Shown: piece after piece, positions 45,973-56,887 of the stretch
Position numbering within the stretch: the stretch's first letter is position 1
Layout of the letters: every line of letters starts with the position of its first letter
NCBI GenBank assembly: GCA_019426215.1
Contig: CM033396.1
Location: forward strand, 23,575,101-23,639,100
DNA from: Buddleja alternifolia
Lineage: Eukaryota > Streptophyta > Magnoliopsida > Lamiales > Scrophulariaceae
DNA length: 64,000 nt
Direction of reading: 5' to 3'
The notes under the pieces: model-generated
The model's database searches: none
The model's input: only the letters and a program-made list of their open reading frames with translations
What the model was told of the DNA's origin: nothing
Translations under genes and position numbers: made by a program

Positions 45973-46163
45973 TGGTGTAAATAAGTAGCTATGCACATGA
46001 TGCATGGATGATGCTTGACCATGCCTATGTTACTATTGATGTGGATAAGTAGTTATGCACTTGATGCATGAATGATGCTTGACCATGTCTATGTTACTAT
46101 TGGTGCGGATAAGTAGATATGCACATGATCCATAGATGATGATTGACTATGCCTATGGTGCGC
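45973..46163. repeat. Minisatellite, about 3 x 64 bp
   Basis: A 64-base unit containing GATAAGTAG, TATGCAC, GATGCAT and GCTTGACCATG(C/T)CTATGTTACTATTG occurs three times, with ATAAGTAG at 45981, 46045 and 46109. The copies differ at several positions. Confidence 0.85.
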
Positions 46164-46295
46164 ACACAATGCTATGCTTATGATACCTGAATGGTGTCCA
46201 AGGATGATTTTCGTTATGGAACTTTTTAAGTTTCCTTCTGGTCAAGCAAAGATCTAACCCGGATTTTTTAGCTATCATTGCCTTTTCCCGCATTT

Positions 46296-46915
46296 GCAAA
46301 GCAGCCTTAGCCGCTTCAACTATTACCGTCTGAGCAGTCGTAGCTGCTTCAGCTATTACCATCTTTGCTGAGTAACCTTAGTTGCTTCAGTTATTACCGA
46401 CTTTTCTTAGCAGACTTAGTTGCTTCAGCTATAACCTTGTTTTCCCACCTTTGCTGGGCAGCCTTAGCTGCTCCAGCTATTACTGTCTTTTCTCACCTTT
46501 GCTGGACAGCCTTAGCTGCTCTAGCTATTACCGTTTTTTCCCTTTTTTACTAGGCAGCCTTAGCTGCTTCTGGTATTACCATCTTTTCCTACCTTTGCCG
46601 GGCAGCTTTAGCTGCTTCAACTATTACCGTCTTTTCCCACCTTTGCTGGGTAGCCCTAGCTGCTCCAGCTATTACCATTTTTTCCCACCTTTGCTAGGCA
46701 ACCCTAGCTGCTCTATCTATTACCGTCTTTTCCCACCTTTGCTGGGCAGCCCTAGCTGCTCTAGCTATTACCGTCTTTTCCCACCTTTGCTGGGCAGCAT
46801 GACCTGCGTCAACTATTGCCTATTTCTCCCACTTTTGCTGGTCAACATGACCTGCCTCAGCTATGACTAATTTTTCCTACCTTTGCTAAGCAGCCTTAGC
46901 TGCTTCAGCTATTAA
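46296..46915 (-). repeat. Degenerate 48-bp tandem array encoding a 16-aa Ala-rich repeat
   Basis: About 13 units of 48 bases, each containing (A/G)GCTGCT(C/T)CAGCTATTACC, TCTTTTCCCACC and TTTGCTGGGCAGCC-like blocks. On the minus strand a unit reads AAQQRWEKTVIAEAAK, a 16-residue amphipathic Ala/Lys/Glu-rich helix. The unit length is a multiple of three and no indel breaks the middle of the array, as expected for a once-coding repeat. Stops and a frame change occur at its low-coordinate end (around 46378). It lies on the 5' side of C, where gag would be. Confidence 0.8.
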
Positions 46916-48050
46916 ACTTTTCCCATCTTTGCCTTAGGCATGCTTTGGTCACACTTGCTTACCTGGCTTTTCCACACCTGCACAGCTAGTTCCCCGACGC
47001 CTTGATTCATCGCTGATCTATAAATAAGGACTTGATAAAGAGATTAAAACAAACCTTGTGTTCCCAATCTATTATCAGTTCATGCTCTCAAAAAATAAAA
47101 ATATGAGTGAAACTTAGGGATTCTCCTTTTTATTTGTGACCTTCCATTTCAATGTCATAGGATAATTGCCGATTTAAGAAAATAATATAAACATGGTAAG
47201 TGGCTTGGTTTATTCCACAATTAAAAATAATGGAATACAAGAGCATGATCTTATTCCATATGTGTGACTTAATTTTACAACATAAAAAAGGGATTAATAT
47301 AGGCATGAAAAGTCATATCTCAAATATATGGAAAGTCAAAGAATATATATTCCACCATGACATGTGAATATCTATACCTTACTTGAATAGGAATATTTCT
47401 GCTCAAATCACATATTTCATAGATAAGTTCTAAATAAATAACACTTACTAGAAAACATCTTTTTATTTCTATTCTTCATTTTATTTCTTACAAACACCAT
47501 GAGAACATGCATATTTATAAAATAAAATAAAATTCTAACTGAACCATATGAAATTTGGCAAAGAATCCTTTTATAAAAATCTAGCCGAAAAAGAGAAACA
47601 AGTAATCTCAAATCAACTATTTTCTGAGGAATCCTCCAGATTATATTTCTACCACAAAAACAATCAATCAAACTATGTCTCTGCCGCAAAAGACGATCAT
47701 TATTACGAGGAGCTTAACAACTATATACTTTTCGCGTATATATTCATATATATTTTTATTTTTGGGATAATTTGATTCTCGTCATATTATTATGACTATT
47801 AATGTAGTAGTGGATATAAACTAGATCGCATGCGGACAAAGTTAGAATACAAGCTTTTGGTTTTCTTGTTTATTGGCACTTCGCCAGAGCATAAATGGAT
47901 TTATATATTTAGTAATTAATTATTTATAATTTGGCAGCAACTAATGTGGCTGCTTTGTACTGCCTCTTCTTTGCACATGTTGGTGTGGATTCATGATTAC
48001 TAAATTACCTTAACCAGCAAGTAATTGTATGGGATGGGCTTATGTGTCAA

Positions 48051-48134
48051 AGCTTGAATTTAATAAAAATATTACCTTGTACAATGGTATCAAGCTTGAA
48101 TGTAATAAAAATATTACCTTGTACAATGGTATCC
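48051..48134. repeat. Direct duplication, 2 x 42 bp
   Basis: AGCTTGAATTTAATAAAAAT...ACAATGGTATCA at 48051-48092 is repeated at 48093-48134 with a single T-to-G change near the start. A recent slippage-type duplication. Confidence 0.9.
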
Positions 48135-48364
48135 CACATACATTATTTTCCTGCAGAGATGTGTTATGTAAACATAATATGGACAATAAATGAAAGGATT
48201 ACACTCATAGTTAATTCCTCAAGCTTGCTTCGAAATTGGTGGCCAAAAAGCATTGGATCTGAAACTTTGGTCGAGCCTTACCAGATTTCTTCGTTACATT
48301 CTCTACTCCATTTCGTATACCACATTTCATAAAATGATAAAAATAACTCACGTCTTGCTCAATA

Positions 48365-48382
48365 TTCCCACATACGGCGCCA
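48365..48382 (-). other. Primer binding site of element C
   Basis: On the minus strand TGGCGCCGTATGTGGGAA follows the LTR end by two bases. It fixes the orientation of C as minus and places it with gypsy elements that use this class of primer site. Confidence 0.85.
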
Positions 48383-48384
48383 AT

Positions 48385-48901
48385 TGATGTGTGTGGGTTT
48401 CACATCAATAATATTTATGTTAAAATACTGGATAATATGAGTATTATGGTGAGATTTAACATATAATATAAGAGCGATAATGTAAATAACAAGAGATTTA
48501 CGTGGTTCGGTCTAATGAAGACCTACGTCCATGGGTGTAAATGGTAGCTTGGTTTATTCATCCTCATATGGGGTATTTATACATAAGGTAATGAGAATCA
48601 ATCATGATCCCTCTATTTTGGGATATATTTAATAAGGTATAAATGGTAAATATATAGAATCTCGGGGCTGATCTCCGAAGGTCTATATTTGGCAAGGTAT
48701 GTGATTGATTAGATCTTGTCTCCAGACTGTCCATAATTAGCGCTGCCCTACCTGTGCAGGTCGGGTCGTCGGGGCCTCCAGCTAAGCATGCCCGAATATA
48801 ACATCTTCTAGCAGGATCCAAGTCCATAAAATCATTGGGCTTGGACCCATAAGGTAATGGACTACCCAGCTTGGCCCAAAAATGGATTTCTACTCACATC
48901 A
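48385..48901 (-). repeat. LTR of element C (5' LTR on the minus strand)
   Basis: 517 bp. Compared with the other LTR it lacks about 48 bases between two TACA words and has about 10 extra bases (ATCATTGGGC area, about 48833). Ends match the other copy. Confidence 0.9.
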
Positions 48902-49526
48902 ATTATAATTAATACATATGGTCAAGTTCAATGAGTTTGACAATGTCGTGACTCTCACTTTACTGGGGCACATGAACAAAGAGTTTGTACGTATACAGTA
49001 TTTACGATTGGAAGGTTGTGGAATGATCCATACATTCGATTTTATTTGGGCTACAAAGTGGGCCACGTGACTGGCTAGGTGGTACTCACTTTCTTTGGAT
49101 TCCTTGCATTGCCAAACGAAATGAACCTAAAGAGTCGCGCTAGAGGATTGATGAAGAAAAAATAAAAAGATTTTTCTATTTGAAATTAGGAGATTCAATT
49201 TATGGGATAAATTAAATGTGATTAATTAATTGCTCATTAGACGAGATAATTACTTATAAAGATAATTAATTATTAATTAATTTCTCAAGAAAATAAATTA
49301 ATGAATTAATTTATCTTATTAATTTGGTTATTTAATTTATTTATTTATTTATTGAAGATTTTGAGAATTTAACAAATCGAAATTTGGATGAAGGATCGAG
49401 TTCTCCAACCAATTCACTTCAACGGGTAAGTTTTAGCGAGTTTTATGATTCTTGTATGCAAATCGAGATGACATTGTGGATAATTTTTATTCCGCTACAC
49501 AATTTTTCGTGAAACTTAACAATAAT

Positions 49527-49757
49527 ATTATACACATATATATATATATATATGTGTGATATATGTGTATTGGGTCTTGTTAAATATCATGACTAAAATT
49601 TGTTATGGATAATATGAAATAATTATAATTTGGTAGTTAAATAATGCAACATTTTTTTGGGAGGATCTAGATAGAAAGAGACGTTTGTGTGGTAGGGTGA
49701 AGGGTTGGGAGGTATGTAGCAATTTTAAATTTTATTTTCAATTCTAAAATATTTTAA
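49527..49757. other. Spacer with (TA)n microsatellite between A and the MULE
   Basis: A TA-rich microsatellite (about 49534-49553, in ACACATATATA...TATGTGT) lies just after the A duplication. The rest is AT-rich with no coding signal. Confidence 0.6.
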
Positions 49758-50761
49758 GGGATAATTGCAAAAAATAATATAAAAAATCATGTGTTATTTT
49801 GAAAGTGCTAAAAAACTCATGTGTTAACGAAATTGGCGAACCCCCCCCCCCCCTGTGAAATGTTAAAACAATGCACATTTTCCCCAACCGTTAAATAGGC
49901 CTTAACACCGTTAACTTTTGTTTAAAATGTTTGTTATACCCTTAAATTACTAACCATTGGATCTAAATCCATAAAATCAAAAGCTCATGTTTTTTTGAGA
50001 TAAAAGAAAAGGAAAATAAATTCTTTAAATAAGATTTTTTTTTTTAAAAGGATAATTTTCAAAACCCCCAAATGCAGGGGGGTTGAATCTTCACACTGAA
50101 GAAGATGTTTCTTCTTCACAATCCTACCTAACCCCTCAATCCCCAAACCCTAAAATCTGATAAATCCATGGTAGGTGTGTGAAGTTGTGGTGCTGTGCGT
50201 GGTGGTGGTGGTGTGAATTGGTGGTGTCGATGGCGGTTGTGTGAGTGGTGGTGGCTGCGTATGGCGGTGGCGAATTCGATCTCCGGTGGCTGGTGGCGGC
50301 TTGTGCGAAGTCCATGATGGTGGTGGCGGCGGTTTGAAACTGTGAATGGTGGTTTGGGTGGTGAATTGGTGGTGGTATTGTGTGATTGGTGGTGGCACGT
50401 GGTAATGGTGGTGGTGGTGCCGACGGTGGGTCGGTTTCATCGGTTGTATTGTGGGCGAGTGGTGGTGGCGGTGGCAATGGTGGAAAACAGATGAAGAAGA
50501 AGAAGAAAAAAGGCAAAAAAAAGGAAAAATAAATGAGGGGTATAAAAGAATTTTAACACGTGAAAATCAAAATAAAAATTTTCCAACTCTCATCTCACGT
50601 GCGTGCATTTCACACTCCATTAAGTTTGACGGAGTGGGGGGTTTTTCGCAGAATTTTAACATTTCATAAGGGGGTTTTCGCCTTTCGTTAACATATTGGG
50701 ATTTTTAGCACTTTCAAAATAACACAGGGTTTTTTTTTTTTTTTTTTTTTGCAATTATCCC
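49758..50761. mobile_element. Mutator-like element (MULE), 1.0 kb, with a captured-looking GGT-rich core
   Basis: The perfect 9-bp duplication ATATTTTAA (49749-49757 and 50762-50770) flanks terminal inverted repeats of about 110 bp. They begin GGGATAATTGCAAAAAA and share GTTATTTTGAAAGTGCTAAAAA and GTTAACGAAA blocks. There is no transposase. The core (about 50080-50520) is much more GC-rich, with runs of GGTGGTGGC; on the minus strand it is open for 126 codons of Pro/His/Thr-rich sequence. This could be a Pack-MULE gene fragment or just simple repeat. A C14 run in the left arm and a T22 run in the right arm have expanded. Confidence 0.88.
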
Positions 50762-50770
50762 ATATTTTAA

Positions 50771-52093
50771 AATTTGGAAAAAAAATTAAAAATTATTTTA
50801 AATTTTGGGAAATTTCGGGTTTCAAACAAAATTTTTTCCAAAATTTTGGTGGATATTCTACAAAATAATTTATTCTTATTTTCAAATTTCGAAAAATTTT
50901 GCGTTCCTATAAAAATTTCGAAAATTTTTGGATTTCGGTAAATATTTCACAAAATTGGATTGAAAGTTTGATTCCGCTTCGGGACCCCAAGAAATCCAAA
51001 ATTTCGATTGAAATTTTGGGATATCAAAGGAAATTAAATACCATGTGTGGAGGAACATTTTCATTTTAGTCCTCAATATAAAAAATGATAATTAAGTTTA
51101 ATGAAATAAATCATATTTAATGGAGAGCACATAACAAGTATAGGTATTCTTAAGGACTGTTTGTAAACTGAACTGATTATAGAAAAATGATTATAGTTGA
51201 AATAACTAGAATCTATTCATCAATTCTATTATAAAAGTATGAGTGGTTTTTTGAAACTTTTAACATATCTAAAATATCCCTATGTAATTTAATTTTGGAC
51301 AAATGTCACTTATAGTCCCTAAAGTATTATGTTTGTCTCACTTACGTTCTTAAAGTAATGTTTGTTATGCTACCATCCCTAAAGTAATAAATTTGTCTCA
51401 CTTTAGTCCTTTACGGTGGAGATTGAATGGAAATTGAGCGAGTGTACTACACACTCCGGTCAATTAATGTTTTCATGTTTCACTTTCCCTTTTCTAGGAT
51501 TTTTGTCTCAATTTGGTCCTTTTTTTTTTTTTTTACATTTTTACCCCATAAAAAAGCAAAAACATCTTCATTTCGCTGCCTAAAAATGCTTGGAATGACC
51601 TCATTTTTTTTTACCAAAAATCAAAAATCAACTTGAAAAATAAAAAATTCTCACAAAAATGGCTGCAGCTACATGCTATTGTGGAAACTTAGCCAAGCTA
51701 AGGTGCTCATGACTGATTCCAACCCTAGTTAGTTAAGTATGAGACTTGAAAAATTTGTCATTTATTATGTGCGAGTATATTACAAAATTTTCTTGAAAGT
51801 TACGGTGAAAAATTGGCTAAAAAATACGCGAATGGGAAATAAATAGATTTGTAAATGTACGAGTATAATATGGATACAAATGAATTATTCGGAGGTAAAA
51901 ATACGGCTTATGTTTATATAAATTTGAATGATAGATTGCTTGTACTTGCTTTTATTTTATAATAATAATAGTTTATATGAGTATCTTGTTGACAATCATT
52001 AATATTTGGATAGATTATCGAAGTTCGTAGGTTTTTAATTCTGTAAAACTCAATTATTGGATAAAAATTGGTTTTTGACAAATCTTGATGGGA
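50771..52093. other. AT-rich spacer with remnants of a TIR element
   Basis: About 1.3 kb. 50771-51050 is rich in AATTTCGAAATTTT-type words. Around 51305-51420 are CCTAAAGTA(T/A)TA...TTTGTCTCACTT phrases repeated three times, like the terminal region of MULE-type elements, but no matching opposite end is visible. The 76-codon-scale ORFs are not gene-like. Confidence 0.4.
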
Positions 52094-52098
52094 AATTC

Positions 52099-53176
52099 TA
52101 TTGAATCAAACTTCGAAGAAACTGAAAATAAACAGAATATTGAGATAGAGGATTTATTCGAGGCAAGAATGAACTCTATCCTTCACACAAAATTGCCCCG
52201 GCTATCCGGCTTTAGCAAAATGTGTCCCAGGATGCAACTAATATTTTTTAAAATTGAACCACATCAACTCTTAGAAACAACGAACCGAAATACTACTTGA
52301 ACTCTCGAGAAGAAGAGGAGATATGAGAAAGAACACAAAAGGATTTGTGTTGGGATGAATTTTCAGTCTGCTGGAGGAGGCCTTTTATAGGCTCCAAAAT
52401 CAGACAAATTAAATACGAGAAATAAATTGGCAAGCTAAAACTGCAGCTCACGTTCGAAAGTTGGCATCTTCACTTTCGAACATGAGGCCAAAACGTATTC
52501 AACTGTTAAGATAGCGGAAAACGGCTAAACCATTTCAGATATTTTTCTAGAAGGGGTCAACGTTCGAACATTAAAACCCAACGTTCAAACGTGAGACCTT
52601 CTAGAAGGCTAATTCAAAAATCGAAAAAAAAATGTGGCTTTGGTTTCAACTTCGTATTTAACATGTGCAATTTTCTTGTTGGACTTTTCACTTTGTGGGA
52701 TTAATTTTCTCCGAAAAAATAGTATATTTCAAGCCCAAGCCTAAGCTCAAGGCCCAATACAAGTCAAGTCAAGCCCAACCTAAATCCCAAGCTCATGTGC
52801 CCTGGCCAGCGGACGGATGGCTGCGGCGCCGCGTGGGGGTGGTGAACCGGACCATGGCTAGGTCATCTCCCTCACAAAATCCACAAAGGTAAGATGACCC
52901 TAAGGGCCAATCCTTTACCCCAAGACAAGGAATTATAAACCCACAACAAATGTGGTTTTATTCCTATGGGATAAACTCTTTCAAACACCCCACTTTAACA
53001 CTAAATTTCTCATTCGTTACAAGTCCGATTTGAGAAATTGGAAATGCTAAGCTCATCCACTTGGAACGTAGATTAATGTTATCTAATAATATTTAGTATC
53101 CCATATACTTATGGTATTTGAATTTATTATGCAAAAGTCTTGAACCACACTTTTCATAATTACAAATTTTTCAAAA
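52099..53176 (-). repeat. 3' LTR of element E
   Basis: Left copy on the + strand, starting TATTGAATCAAAC and ending TTTTTCAAAA. The palindromic boxes are still visible but decayed (52449-52464, 52471-52487, near 52559 and near 52580). Many changes are C-to-T or G-to-A at CG sites. Confidence 0.88.
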
Positions 53177-53641
53177 ATTCCCCACACAAATGAAAATTAA
53201 TGCAATGCATGATCTCAAGAGTTCAGTTGAAATTTTATCACATCCAAAGATGTAGCTTTTGGCTTTGAACCTTTCTTAGTGAAATATCATCGGATTTACT
53301 AGGCTACTCAATGAACATAGTATCTTGAATTGGTCAGCCGTTCGTGTAAATCCAAACAATGATACTCACATAATAAGCTCTCAGTAGTTTTCAATTCTCA
53401 CTGTTGGGTCCATATTTTCTGTGGCACCCCTCTTGGATTCGTAAGTGTTTATATTTTACTTAATGTTGAGGTGGCCTACACCTCACACATACGTAGGTGA
53501 CTTCCTATTTAAGAGTATTTTGCCATACTCCACTTCATTTACACAGTATATGAATCATTAAAAGCTCAGCTTAACCTTTGTTACAACTTGCAGGTTGCAC
53601 TTCTTTATCCTAGGCAATGGGTTTAAAGTTAGACTTATAAG

Positions 53642-54094
53642 CCTCTATTTGGATGTGTTTTCATTTTATTTTCAACCGGCATTTTCAAAAATGTATTGGA
53701 GGACGTGTTTTTTGATTTTCGTGTGAGAAAAGTGAAAAAAGTAGGTGTGTTTGGTTGTGTTTTTGAAAATGGTTGAAATTTGTGAGTGTGATGTGTGAAA
53801 TGATTGAAAAGTAATGATTAGATGAATAGTGTTGGATTTGATGGTGAAGAGAGAGAGAGATGATGTTGATGGGTGGAAGAGAGAGAGGATGGTGATGGGT
53901 GGATGTGAGAGAAAATATGAGATAAGTGATGTGAAATGTAATTTTAAATAAATGATTGAAATTTCTCGGGAACGTAAAAACAAGAATGAAAATGAAAATA
54001 TTTTTAGTTAAAAACAGTGTAAACTGTGTATTTCCATTTTCAGAGGAAAATGGAAATGGAAAAAGCATGATGAAAATACAAAAAAACATAGCCG
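53642..54094. mobile_element. PIF/Harbinger-like MITE, 453 bp
   Basis: It interrupts the 3' UTR of element E. A 3-bp duplication AAG (53639-53641 and 54095-54097) flanks imperfect inverted ends: CCTCTATTTGGATGTGTTTT against, inverted, CGGCTATGTTTTTTTGTATTTT. TTTGGATG-type termini are common in this superfamily. The interior is a GA-rich tract (GAGAGAGAGA, about 53849-53892) and codes for nothing credible. Confidence 0.6.
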
Positions 54095-54119
54095 AAGTGT
54101 CGTACTGAATTTTCATAAC

Positions 54120-56830
54120 TTAGTTTTCCCATTGAACCAAGATCTTGTGATCTCCAGTCAACATGATTGGGTTACTGTTGTGTCCATTCTGAATTTGTAG
54201 ACTTTAACCTCATTCCTCTTGATAAGCAGTTTATTTGATCTCTAGGCAATCCTTTCGTCAAAGGTTCTGCAATGTTCTCCTTTGATTTCACATTATCAAT
54301 TGAAAAAATTCCATTAGAGATCAACTACTTAATGGGTATTGTGTCTACAACAAATATGTCTAGAATTACCATTATACATACTATTTTGTGCCCTACTAAT
54401 TGTCGACTGACAGTCGCGATGAATCAAAATAAGGGGCACTGATTTTTCCCAACAGTAAACATCTTCTAAGAAATTTCATAGCCACTCAGCTTCTTCACCA
54501 GCTTTATCTAAAGCTATGAATTTTGATTCCATTGTGGATCGGTTATGCAAGTTTGCTTAGATGCTTTCCATGACACCGCTCCACCACTGATGGTAAATAT
54601 ATACCCACTCGTGGACTTAGAGTCATTTGTGTCTGATATCCAATTAGAATTGTTGTATCCTTTTATTGTAGCTGGATATCTTGAGTAGTGTAATCCAAAG
54701 TCCTTTGTGTGTTTTAAGTACTTAAGAACTCTATTTAAGGCCTTTTAGTGGTCTAAACTAGGATTACTCGTGAACCCACTCAACTTGCTCATAAAGTAGG
54801 CTAGATCAGGGCGAGTACAGTTCATGATATACATTAAACTTCCAATGACCCCAGCGTACTCTAACTGCGATACGGGTTCGCCATGGTGTTTGCGCAAATG
54901 AACGCTCATGTCCACTGGCATTTTAACAATCACACTATCGCTAGGAAGGAATTTTTCCAGAATTGTCTCAACATAATGTGACTGCGACAATACAAGTCCT
55001 TCAGATGTTCTCAGGATTTTAATCCCTAATATGACATCTGCCAACCCCCTATCCTTCATGTCAAAGTTTTTATTTAACATACCTTTAGTATTCATGATGA
55101 TTTCATGATTACTTCCCATTATTAGCATGTCATCTACATATAGACACACTATGACATATGTGTTAAATGTTCATTTGACATACATACATTTATCACACTC
55201 GTTGATGTTGAAACCATTTGACAACATTGTGTTATCAAATGTTTCGTGCCACTATTTTGGCGCTTGTTTAAGTCCATATAAGGACTTTACAAGTCTACAC
55301 ACCTTTTTCTCCTACCCAGAAGCAACATACCCCTCAGGTTGTTCCATATAAATTTCTTCATCTAATTCTCCATTTAGAAATGCAATCTTAACATCCATTT
55401 GATGTATTTCAAGGTTATGCAATGCAAAAATAGTGATGAATAATCGTGTGGACATTATTCTCGTTACCGGAGAATAAGTGTCAAAGAAATCAAGACCCTC
55501 CATTTGTCAGTATCCTTTTGACTACTGAACAGGCCTTATACTTAGGAATAGATCCATCAGTCTTATACTTTCTTTTTAGAATCCATTTACAGCCTAAAAG
55601 CTTACTTCTCTTTGGAAGATCAACCAACTCTCAAGTATGGTTGTGCAGTATAGACTCAACTTCACTATTGGTAGCCTCTTTTTAGAGTTGAGCGTATGGA
55701 CTGGTCATTGCTTCCTTAATCGTCCTTGGTTCACCTTCTAATGTATATGATACAAAATTGGGACCAAACGATTTAGGAACTCTTGCCCTTTTTCTATGAC
55801 GAGGTTCTTCATCCCAGGGAATAGAATCACTCGCAGTAGCATCATAGGTGCTTTTAAGAGGACTTTGTTCACTTCTTTCCTTACTTGGAAAGATATCCTC
55901 AAAAAACAAAGCATTTATAGATTCCATGATAGTACCTTCATGAATCTCATAAATTCCTGACTTATGCATAACCAATGAATATGCAATCAACAGTTTTCGG
56001 TCCTATCTTCACTTGTTTGGGTTTGGGTACTTCTACCTTAGGCAGACACCCTTACACTTTGACGTGCTTGTATGAAGGCTTTTGACCTTTCCACAGTTCG
56101 TACTGAGTATCACTCCTACTTTTGTGGGGTATTTTATTAAGAATATATTTGGCGGAGAGGATCACCTTCCCCCACAAATTCCGTGGTAGTCCAAAATTTA
56201 TTAGCAGCGCATTCATCATTTCTTGAGAGTTTGATTTTTACGTTCAGCAACACCATTTAATTGAGGTGAATATGGTGCCATTGTTTGATGAATTATTCTA
56301 GAGTTGTTTTTAGAATTCATCAAACGGCGCTCCGTATTCTCCCCCTCTATCACTTCGGATAGCTTTTATCCTTTTCCCAAGTTGATTCTCAACTTTTGTT
56401 TTGTAATGTGTAAACGTTTCAAGCACTACGTCTTTACTTCTTAGTAAATACACATAACAATACTTTGTGCAATCATCTATACATGTAATGAAATACTTTT
56501 CCCAACCTCTAGTTTGCACAAACTTCAAATCATAGATGTCACTGTGCATAAGTTCTAGAGGTGCGGATTTTCTTTCCACTGAAGAAAATGATTGTTTGAC
56601 TAGCTTTACTTCAACACAAATCTCACATTTGTGTTGGTTATCAACATGTTTAAGTTTATTAACCTACGAATGGTATTATAATTTACATGTCCTAGTCTAA
56701 CTTGCCATAAATTAGAATACTCAAGCAAGTAAGCAAAAGGTATAATTTTTTTATCATCATTTTCGGTTACAACACGAATCACATTCATTACTTTCATTTG
56801 AAAAGGCCCTGCTCGAGCTAAGCTTTTGCT
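54120..56830 (-). pseudogene. pol of element E: integrase, reverse transcriptase, RNase H
   Basis: Read on the minus strand. GAG-preintegrase WQVRLGHVNYNTIRR lies near 56680. The integrase core is 56579-56310, with ELMHSDIYD, FITCIDDCTKYCYVYLL and AIRSDRGGEYG. The variable linker spans 56300-55690. The reverse transcriptase is at 55503-55312 (QMDVKIAFLNGELDEEIYME) and 55149-54745 (CLYVDDMLIMGS, NFDMKDRGLADVILGIKI). RNase H is at about 54740-54240, ending in an NIAEPLTKGLPRD-like segment near 54250. Stops and frame changes separate all these blocks. It resembles the TNT1-94/Tork style. Confidence 0.88.
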
Positions 56831-56887
56831 ACATAGATTCCACGCTTAGTAAAATAAAATCTATCTGCTTCAAACACTAGCTTGAAC

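Larger units (their letters stand above)
45197..48384. other. Internal region of element C, 5' side
   Basis: Between nested element D and the minus-strand 5' LTR of C. It holds three tandem-repeat patches (45973-46163, 46296-46915 and 48051-48134) and AT-rich filler. On the minus strand the large patch reads as Ala-rich helical peptide, suggesting a decayed gag or extra ORF. No enzyme motif is recognised. The primer site lies at 48365-48382. Confidence 0.5.
37006..48901 (-). mobile_element. Ty3/gypsy (Tat-like) element 'C', minus strand, non-autonomous
   Basis: Bounded by the perfect duplication ATTAT (37001-37005 and 48902-48906). Orientation is minus: on that strand a primer site TGGCGCCGTATGTGGGAA (48382-48365) follows the LTR at 48385-48901, and a purine tract GTTGGGGGGACTTAT precedes the LTR at 37006-37561. 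TGGCGCCGT primer sites are typical of Tat/Athila-group gypsy elements. After removing nested element D, about 4.8 kb of internal sequence remains, with no recognisable protease, reverse transcriptase or integrase. It is therefore a non-autonomous or gutted element. The LTRs differ by a few percent plus two indels. Confidence 0.88.
8798..49521 (+). mobile_element. Ty1/copia LTR retrotransposon 'A', expanded to 40.7 kb by nested insertions
   Basis: The outermost element. It starts TGTTAGGATTATGCCC (8798) and ends CTTAACA (49521), and is flanked by the perfect 5-bp duplication ATAAT (8793-8797 and 49522-49526). A tRNA-Met primer site follows the 5' LTR (19576) and a purine tract (AAGTAGGAGAT) precedes the 3' LTR (36260). 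Internal domains run gag, protease, integrase, reverse transcriptase, RNase H, which is the copia order. Removing the hAT/virus block, two solo LTRs, element B and element C leaves about 9.2 kb, reasonable for a copia element with LTRs of about 1.8 kb. The reading frame is littered with stops. The two LTRs differ at about one base in eight in the first 175 bp, so the insertion is old. It is closest in style to the TNT1-94/Tork group; lineage not certain. Confidence 0.9.
36260..49521 (+). repeat. 3' LTR of element A, split by element C
   Basis: Two pieces, 36260-37005 and 48907-49521, about 1.36 kb together. The join ATCTCTTATTATTAT/AATTAATACATATGG is bridged by the ATTAT duplication of element C. 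Relative to the 5' LTR it lacks about 400 bases (the part equivalent to about 18995-19395), so it has an internal deletion. It ends CTTAACA before the ATAAT duplication. Confidence 0.9.

Noticed and set aside
46382..46870. 162-codon + strand ORF rich in Cys, Tyr, Ser and Phe
   Set aside because: It is the opposite-strand shadow of the 48-bp repeat array; its repeats mirror the Ala-rich frame on the element's own strand.
46296..46915. CRISPR-like array
   Set aside because: Units are contiguous 48-bp degenerate tandem repeats without unique spacers, in a plant retrotransposon.
50136..50516. 126-aa Pro/His/Thr-rich minus-strand protein
   Set aside because: It lies wholly inside the MULE and reflects GGT/GGC simple repeats. 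Kept only as a possible captured fragment, not as a gene.
53672..54116. Minus-strand ORFs of 103 and 143 codons
   Set aside because: They fall within the Harbinger-like MITE, overlap in different frames and have Ser/Phe/His-biased composition from a GA-rich tract.
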